The translations under genes were made by a program, and so were the position numbers. Shown here piece after piece: positions 15,457 to 20,062 of a stretch of DNA of 20,062 nucleotides; the first letter of the stretch is position 1; the number at the start of each line of letters is the position of its first letter. The notes under the pieces are model-generated. The model was not told the DNA's origin. It worked only from the letters and a program-made list of their open reading frames with translations, and ran no database searches. The stretch lies in contig CAYFJO010000187.1 in NCBI GenBank assembly GCA_964343305.1, positions 1 through 20,062 of the forward strand, read 5' to 3'. Source of the stretch: CAYFJO01 sp964343305 (lineage in GTDB: Bacteria; Planctomycetota; Planctomycetia; Pirellulales; Pirellulaceae).

Positions 15457-16740
15457 TCAGTCGGTTTCAACTTGGATGAAGCCGACGGCGTCGAGGTCGT
15501 GACCTTTGCGGCCGTAGATCCCTACGATGGGATCACCCGTGCCCGCATATTGCGTCTTTCCGCCACCGCCTAGCCCGCCGATCCATTCGGAACGATAAGT
15601 GTCGTCTGGGTTCAGCCGCCCGCCTTCGACGCGCATGAAAATGACGCGCACGCGGTCGACGCGATGGCCGCTCTTGGCAATGATTCCCGCCACCACATAC
15701 TCGTCTTTCGCCTTGATGCGACTGGCTTGTCCGTGCGGCAAGCCGTGCCATTCGCCAACTGATTCGCCCTCGCTCGATCGAAAAATCGGCCGGATGGATT
15801 TCACGGTCAGATGGCCGCCGTAGAATGTCGACGTCGTGTAGTCGAATCCGACCAGCAACGATGGCTTCGTCGGAACGACTTCAAATGGACCGCCGCCTGG
15901 GCCGCCCGTGCGTTTCGATTTCTTGAGCTTGTCGAATTCACGCGCGTCGTCGATGCGATTGAATAATGGCTCGAAATGTTTAGAGATCAACTCGTCGATC
16001 GTCGCCACAGACAATGTGATGTTTTTGAAGTGCTGCTTCGGGCCGGAGCCATCCATGGGGCCAAGAATCAGGCCAGCATGTCCCGCTTCGAGTGTGGGCT
16101 TGAAGTTCTCGCCGGCAAAGGGGGTCTTATCCCAGGTCGAGCCCAGCCAGAATCCTGTGTCCATCGGAATCCGCAACACAAGCGGCTTGGCTTCCTTGAT
16201 CATGTGGCGGCAGATCAGTTTTTCTCCGATGGACAGTTGATACTGACCACTGGCGGAAAGCTGGCTGACGATCTTGTGCGGTGTGTCCACCTGAAGCGGC
16301 AAGACCTTTGCAGCACCTTCTTCCAATTCCACTTTGTCGCTCGTCGCGGGATTGCCCCAACCGATGTCTTCCCACAACCCACCACGGTGAATCGACACGC
16401 CGGAGTGAACCGACACGACGATGTGTCCCTTCTCAAACGGGTGGATCACTTGAAAAAAGAAGCCGCTCGCATCTCGCTGAAAGTCGAACGCCAGCCGTGC
16501 CCCGCCACCCTTGATGAGGTCCTTCGTCTGCACGACAAACCCCGCCGACCCGCGGCGACCTTCTCCCGATGGCCCGGTAAATCTCATCGCTTCGACGCGA
16601 AGGTCCTGCGGCATTTGTTTTGCGCGCATCATTGGACAAATGAGAATCTCGCCCTCTTCGCCACGGGTTTGAGACGGTTGGCCGCCTATGACGAGGAAAG
16701 TCGCAATGAAAACCACCAAGCAGATGTTGCAGTATCGCAT
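15457..16740 (-). CDS. Secreted protein with C-terminal jacalin-like lectin-type domain
   Basis: A 427-residue protein. ATG 16740 is chosen because AGGAAG lies just upstream and a signal peptide follows immediately (CNICLVVFIATFLVIGG); the ATG at 16812 would add 24 non-signal residues and overlap the upstream gene. Residues about 30-265 form a beta-rich domain I do not recognise. A Gly-rich linker (RTGGPGGGPF) leads to residues about 293-426: PSLLVGFDYTTSTF, VKSIRPIFR, AKDEYVVAGIIAKSGHRVD, EWIGGLGGGG and VGIYGRKG. This pattern is that of the jacalin-like domain found in planctomycete secreted proteins. Carbohydrate binding is inferred from the fold. It lies between the regulator gene and the sulfatase in one direction. 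Confidence 0.7.
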   Translation of the reverse strand: MRYCNICLVVFIATFLVIGGQPSQTRGEEGEILICPMMRAKQMPQDLRVEAMRFTGPSGEGRRGSAGFVVQTKDLIKGGGARLAFDFQRDASGFFFQVIHPFEKGHIVVSVHSGVSIHRGGLWEDIGWGNPATSDKVELEEGAAKVLPLQVDTPHKIVSQLSASGQYQLSIGEKLICRHMIKEAKPLVLRIPMDTGFWLGSTWDKTPFAGENFKPTLEAGHAGLILGPMDGSGPKQHFKNITLSVATIDELISKHFEPLFNRIDDAREFDKLKKSKRTGGPGGGPFEVVPTKPSLLVGFDYTTSTFYGGHLTVKSIRPIFRSSEGESVGEWHGLPHGQASRIKAKDEYVVAGIIAKSGHRVDRVRVIFMRVEGGRLNPDDTYRSEWIGGLGGGGKTQYAGTGDPIVGIYGRKGHDLDAVGFIQVETD

Positions 16741-16808
16741 CTCAAACTTCCTAGGATGATTTGAAAGCGTTGAACCAACCGGGCCAGCCAAGACAAATCC
16801 TATCACAT

Positions 16809-17120
16809 TCATTTGCCATTATGTTCGATCGCGTCGATTAACGTTTGCATTTGTTCAAGATACTTCGTCAGCGCCTTACGCCCGGCTGCCGTGATTCGAT
16901 AGGTCGATTTTGGCCGCCGCCCGACGAATGACTTTTTGCAGACGATATACCCGGTCTGTTCGAGTTTCAGCAAATGAGTGCCAAGAGCGCCATCGGTCAC
17001 GTTGAGGAGCTTTTTGAGTGTCGTAAAATCGAGCGAGCCGTCCAAATGTAGCGCAGTCAGCGCGCCCAGGCGAATGGGCCCGTGAACCGCCGTGTCGAGA
17101 CCGTTGAAGTCAATCGCCAC
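16809..17120 (-). CDS. Winged-helix transcriptional regulator (HTH_34/MarR-PadR-like)
   Basis: A 103-residue DNA-binding protein made of one winged helix: RLGALTALHLDGSLDFTTLK is the first helical part, NVTDGALGTHLLKLEQTGYI the recognition helix region, and CKKSFVGRRPKSTYRITAAG the wing. A C-terminal helix (ALTKYLEQMQTLIDAIEH) suits dimerisation. This is the HTH_34-type regulator often paired with a small membrane protein gene, which overlaps it here by 11 bp (17110-17120), so the two are co-translated. The inverted repeat upstream of the pair is its likely operator. Confidence 0.85.
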   Translation of the reverse strand: MAIDFNGLDTAVHGPIRLGALTALHLDGSLDFTTLKKLLNVTDGALGTHLLKLEQTGYIVCKKSFVGRRPKSTYRITAAGRKALTKYLEQMQTLIDAIEHNGK

Positions 17121-17748
17121 GCGTCGTCTCCAGTCTTCGCAATTGCCACAGTAAAATCAGTCCGGCCGAAAGGCCGCCGATAATCGCCGCCGAACCGAAG
17201 ACCACCGCGCTTTGGATTCGGTTTTCACAAAAAGTCAAGATAAAGCCTGCCGGAATCAAAGCAACGCCCCATCCCAGACGATGCAGATACGTGTGGTCAG
17301 CGATCGCCGATCCCATCGCCAGAGATCCGCTGAACAGCGCAATGGGCGCTGCCAGCATCAACAGCCACGCTCGGTGGTCCCACGTTTCGCCGGGATGAAC
17401 CACCAGCGAAATCCACAGGACGTAACCGATCAGCAATGGCGTCGCGACGAGTGAGCCGATCGTCTCGGCGCGGAATGTCCGCCAACGCCGCGGCCGTTCG
17501 GCACGTCGCTCACGCATCTTGCGAAATTGCGGCACGAGGTACACAGACAGCATCACGGTGTAACACAGCATCACCGGTCGGACGAATCCGCGTAGTTCCG
17601 CCAGTTCCAACCCCGCCCAAATCGCCCCAGCTCCGGCAGCCCAAAACTGCACCATCGCATCGGCTCGGTCATAGGGTGGATCGTCACCGAGGACAGATTT
17701 CATGGTCGCCAGGTCGGTGTTGACGCGCTGGAGTTCTGTTTGGCTCAT
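17110..17748 (-). CDS. Multispanning membrane protein paired with the HTH regulator
   Basis: A 212-residue protein with a polar N-terminus (MSQTELQRVNTDLATMKSVL) and about five to six hydrophobic segments: AMVQFWAAGAGAIWAGLELA, the VMLCYTVMLSVYLV region, SLVATPLLIGYVLWISLVV, AWLLMLAAPIALFSGSLAMG, WGVALIPAGFILTFC, and VVFGSAAIIGGLSAGLILLW. A basic loop (RKMRERRAERPRRWRTF) lies after the second segment. I recognise no catalytic motif. Such proteins commonly sit in front of HTH_34 regulators in planctomycetes and acidobacteria; the role is unknown. The gene is first in the run and overlaps the regulator gene by 11 bp. Confidence 0.75.
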   Translation of the reverse strand: MSQTELQRVNTDLATMKSVLGDDPPYDRADAMVQFWAAGAGAIWAGLELAELRGFVRPVMLCYTVMLSVYLVPQFRKMRERRAERPRRWRTFRAETIGSLVATPLLIGYVLWISLVVHPGETWDHRAWLLMLAAPIALFSGSLAMGSAIADHTYLHRLGWGVALIPAGFILTFCENRIQSAVVFGSAAIIGGLSAGLILLWQLRRLETTRGD

Positions 17749-17798
17749 CGTTCACCCCTCGGCAGCGGGAAAGTGTTCAGTTGCATCTTGATTGAAAG

Positions 17799-17817
17799 TA
17801 CTCTTATATTTAGAGTA
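17799..17817. promoter_or_regulatory. Candidate operator of the winged-helix regulator
   Basis: A perfect 6-bp inverted repeat, TACTCT-N7-AGAGTA, embedded in AT-rich DNA about 50 bp upstream of the start at 17748. The spacing and TA-edged palindrome resemble operators of PadR/HTH_34-type regulators, and AT-rich DNA here could also hold the promoter. Autoregulation of the membrane protein-regulator pair is the natural reading. I could not define -35/-10 boxes. Confidence 0.5.
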
Positions 17818-17949
17818 TGTCGAGCGAACTCGAATGTCAAGCTCTAAGAATTGGCCGGTCGTGAGAAACGTTTCGCGAACGCACCGCGGGACGCGGTACA
17901 ATGGACACTCGCCCGGAACCAACGAATGTGTGACGCGGGAGGACGCAAC

Positions 17950-18060
17950 ATGAATTCGTGCTCCAAATTACTTGGCTTCGCCATTGCGGTATTCTGCACT
18001 GCGGCTTGCCTCGAATCCCGGTCCGTTTGCGGGGATGACGAGTTGGCAAAAGCGCCTTAG
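17950..18060 (+). pseudogene. Signal-peptide stub of a secreted protein, truncated
   Basis: ATG 17950 is preceded by a strong ribosome binding site (GGGAGGAC, about eight bases upstream) and encodes 36 residues: MNSCSKLLGFAIAVFCTAAC, then a short polar tail ending AKAP and a TAG at 18058-18060. The stub is a good signal peptide, possibly a lipoprotein signal, but there is no mature domain. It is either a very small exported peptide or, more likely, the start of a secreted protein lost by deletion. Confidence 0.45.
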
Positions 18061-18401
18061 CACTTGTCCAAGCACAAAACCGTTGCAGGTCACCGTCGGG
18101 CTGGCGTGTTGAGAACTTGATCTTGACACCGACAAAAACTGGCTGTGATGAATCGCTTCTTGTGCGTCTTCATCCGTGGGTCGGTTTTGCCATCCGTGGG
18201 CGCAACGCCGGAAAACAACGCCCACGGATGGCAAGGCCGGCGCACGGATCTGACAGAAAAACCGGATGAGCAGGGTTTCGAGTCAATACCACGTCTTCAA
18301 CTGGCCACCATCGAGCCCGTCCCGGGGGAACCGATGATTGAGGACCCAACACAAGCCTGGAAGTGGGTCAATGGAAATCGCCAGCATTGAAGCTCCCAAA
18401 A
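18061..18401. other. Spacer with palindromic repeat, possible decayed coding sequence
   Basis: 341 bp without a supported gene. It holds the CATCCGTGGG repeats (described separately). Beyond them an open plus-strand frame ends at TGA 18388-18390 and reads ESIPRLQLATIEPVPGEPMI near its end. That stretch is in the same phase as the truncated signal-peptide ORF upstream and could be the tail of the same lost gene, but I recognise no family in it. Confidence 0.35.
18171..18234. repeat. CATCCGTGGG repeat with 16-bp perfect inverted arms
   Basis: CATCCGTGGG occurs at 18171-18180 and 18191-18200 in direct orientation and inverted at 18221-18230. The second and third copies sit in perfect 16-bp inverted arms, 18187-18202 and 18219-18234, separated by 16 bp. 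The structure is that of a REP-like element. It lies next to the truncated secreted ORF. Confidence 0.7.
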
Positions 18402-19676
18402 CTACTCGTCGGAGATACAGAACAGGTTTTGCGTTCCACGGATGAGTAGCCGGTTTGAGACTGGGACTGGCGAGGCGATGATCGATTCGTCCATTGGATT
18501 TTCCGCAAGCAACCTGAATCCGTCTTTGATTTCGGCCACAAACACCGTGCCGTCTTCGCGCGGGGCGTAGAGCTTGCCGCCGGCGATCATCGGTGAACCA
18601 TAGAACTTGGCGCGGTGTTTCGGGAACGTGTCAGTCCACAGCGTCTTTCCGGTTTCAGGGGCCAAGCACGTGACCCGGCCTTTGTCGCCGACCACATAAA
18701 CTTTGCCTTCGTAAGCGACCGGCGTCGGCACAAACGTCCCAACATCGTCTCGCTTCCAAACGCGGTTTGTCGCCGTAACGTCGCCTTTTCCATCAAGCCG
18801 GATGCCGTGCAGCCGCGGAATGCCTCGGTCGTTGCGTCCATAGGCGATGACGGCCATGTTTCCGCACACAACGGGCGTGGCGATGGACGGCCAGAGCTTG
18901 TGAGATTCGGGATTGAAATCGCCGCACGTCCACAACACTTTGCCGTTGGCCGCATCGTGTATCGTCAGGTGTTCGCCACCCCAAACCAACAGCGCTTCGG
19001 TGTCCTGATATTGAATCAAAACAGGTGTCGAGTAACCATGGTCGCCTTCGACGGGCGTCTCATAGTTGCGTGGTACCTTCCAAGTCATGTCACCCGTCAC
19101 TCTGTCGAACGCCGCCAACCACGACTCGCCTTTGTGCATCCTCGTCATGACCACAAACTTTTCGGTGAGCACGGGTGATGTTCCATGATCCCAAAACAGT
19201 GTGTCAGGCCCGAAACGTTTGACCAGGTTGGTTTGCCATCGAATCTTCCCGTCCAGGCCGACGGCGGCAAGCGTTCCGCTCTTAAAGTTCACGAACACAT
19301 TTTCACCGTCGGTAACGGGCGACGGATTGCAACCCGATCCGTTGCGGTGTTTCCCTGGGTTCTCCTTGCCAAACTCGGCATGCCAAAGTCGTTTTCCGGA
19401 CCAATCGAAAGCGATCAACGAATCGATCCCTTTGGTCGGTGCGGTCACATAGATTCGCTGGTTCCAAACGATTGGTGTCGAGCACCCTTTGCCCGGCAAC
19501 TCGGTTTTCCAGAACACACGATCCGCGGCCCATTTGACAGGATAGTTGCCCAATTCGATGCTGCCGCTGTCTTGCGGGCCACGCCAACGCGGCCAGTTCG
19601 CCAGCGAATCTGCCGCGACCAAATGGCCAAAACTCGAAAGCAAGATCAAGATAGGAACAGCGGTTCTGCAACTCAT
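18402..19676 (-). CDS. Secreted PQQ-binding-like (BamB-type) beta-propeller protein
   Basis: A 424-residue protein with a signal peptide (about 1-22, ILILLSSFGHLVAADS). The mature part opens with NWPRWRGPQDSG, the usual start of planctomycete PQQ-like propellers. Blade repeats follow: GKGCSTPIVWNQRIYV, LIAFDWSGKRLWHAEF, NPSPVTDGENVFVNF, LAAVGLDGKIRWQTNL, TSPVLTEKFVVM, ATPVVCGNMAVIAYGR, PTPVAYEGKVYVVGDKGR, CLAPETGKTLWTD and GSPMIAGGKLYAPREDGTVF. I chose ATG 19676, with GGGAG six bases upstream, over a TTG two codons earlier. The PQQ-like blades do not prove cofactor binding; many homologues are structural. It is an isolated gene. Confidence 0.88.
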   Translation of the reverse strand: MSCRTAVPILILLSSFGHLVAADSLANWPRWRGPQDSGSIELGNYPVKWAADRVFWKTELPGKGCSTPIVWNQRIYVTAPTKGIDSLIAFDWSGKRLWHAEFGKENPGKHRNGSGCNPSPVTDGENVFVNFKSGTLAAVGLDGKIRWQTNLVKRFGPDTLFWDHGTSPVLTEKFVVMTRMHKGESWLAAFDRVTGDMTWKVPRNYETPVEGDHGYSTPVLIQYQDTEALLVWGGEHLTIHDAANGKVLWTCGDFNPESHKLWPSIATPVVCGNMAVIAYGRNDRGIPRLHGIRLDGKGDVTATNRVWKRDDVGTFVPTPVAYEGKVYVVGDKGRVTCLAPETGKTLWTDTFPKHRAKFYGSPMIAGGKLYAPREDGTVFVAEIKDGFRLLAENPMDESIIASPVPVSNRLLIRGTQNLFCISDE

Positions 19677-20014
19677 TTTCAACTCCCACTCCTGTTTGTC
19701 GCGGTTTTGTTTTCGCCGAGCGGACCTCGAACGATCCTAAGCAAGGATATCATGCAGCACGTTGCCATGAACATACGTGAGGCGGAACGCTTCGGCAAGG
19801 AACGGGAACAGGCACCTCGCTAGCACGACTTAATTCCAACGATTCTCGTGGATTAGCTCGGAGCCAGTCCCCGTTTTTGAACCGTGCCCAAAACCGAGCA
19901 TGGACGCACGACTGTGTCTCTACATCCGTTATCAACGATTTTGATGTTATTTGGAGCACAAGACACGAAATCCGAATGTCGAAATCCGAAACAAATCCGA
20001 AATCCAAAGCACCA
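19677..20014. other. Spacer upstream of the PQQ-like propeller gene
   Basis: 338 bp with no supported gene. The part near 19677-19760 should carry the promoter of the minus-strand propeller gene, but I see no clear boxes. From about 19965 to 20008 the sequence is built of degenerate words (CGAAATCCGAA, CGAATGTCGAAATCC, AAATCCGAAATCC), the same type of spacer repeat seen around 5516-5590. Confidence 0.5.
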
Positions 20015-20062
20015 ATGGTCGAAACAACAATCTGTGGTCTCGCCGCCGTGTTTGCGATTTTG
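20015..20062 (+). CDS. Possible N-terminal start of a gene running off the right edge
   Basis: ATG 20015 opens a frame that stays open to the window end and reads MVETTICGLAAVFAIL, the kind of short hydrophobic start expected of a membrane or exported protein. Only 16 codons are visible and no clear ribosome binding site precedes it, so this is weakly supported. Confidence 0.25.
   Translation, partial: MVETTICGLAAVFAIL

Noticed and set aside
1..20062. CRISPR arrays, tRNA or rRNA genes
   Set aside because: I saw no regularly spaced direct repeats with unique spacers and no tRNA- or rRNA-like segments on either strand.

Overview
The window looks like a chromosomal piece of a planctomycete, probably Pirellulales-like. 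The evidence is the combination of a DUF1080 secreted protein, a very large secreted propeller protein ending in a c-type cytochrome domain, an FGly-type sulfatase, a secreted PQQ-type beta-propeller, a jacalin-like lectin protein and many small palindromic intergenic elements. The lineage is inferred from this gene style; no rRNA or tRNA gene is present.

Left third (1-6500). A proline/glutamine-rich reading frame with a 60-bp tandem repeat enters from the left edge and is cut by an in-frame stop. A plus-strand operon follows: a NodU/TobZ/SxtI-type carbamoyltransferase, an SxtJ-like membrane protein and two tandem DUF5989 (SxtK-like) small membrane proteins. It meets, tail to tail with a 39-bp overlap, a minus-strand operon with a lasso-peptide-type layout: HprK-like kinase remnant, sulfotransferase, lasso-type asparagine-synthetase-like cyclase (only the glutaminase half), PqqD-like recognition domain (B1, truncated) and B2 transglutaminase-like protease. 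Sulfotransferase and B2 look intact. The cyclase is interrupted by an 84-bp palindromic REP/MITE-like element and has lost its synthetase half in a deletion that also took the N-terminus of PqqD. The kinase has lost its N-terminus. No precursor peptide is visible, so the system seems to be a decaying RiPP maturation locus beside a carbamoylation module.

Middle (6500-13,810). A five-bladed-propeller glycosidase-like protein (minus strand), the C-terminal relic of a short-chain dehydrogenase, a secreted DUF1080 protein, and a 1646-residue secreted multidomain protein: SGNH-like, propeller, HEAT-like, PA14, azurin-like cupredoxin and cytochrome c. These fit extracytoplasmic carbohydrate oxidation or breakdown.

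Right third (13,810-20,062). A minus-strand run reads membrane protein, winged-helix regulator, jacalin-like secreted protein, sulfatase (with a non-canonical CHMSR active-site motif). A palindromic candidate operator lies upstream of the run. It converges on the large redox gene across a pair of perfect hairpins. Beyond it are a truncated secreted ORF with a palindromic repeat, a secreted PQQ-type propeller gene on the minus strand, and a spacer with degenerate TCCGAA-type repeats leading into a possible partial gene at the right edge.
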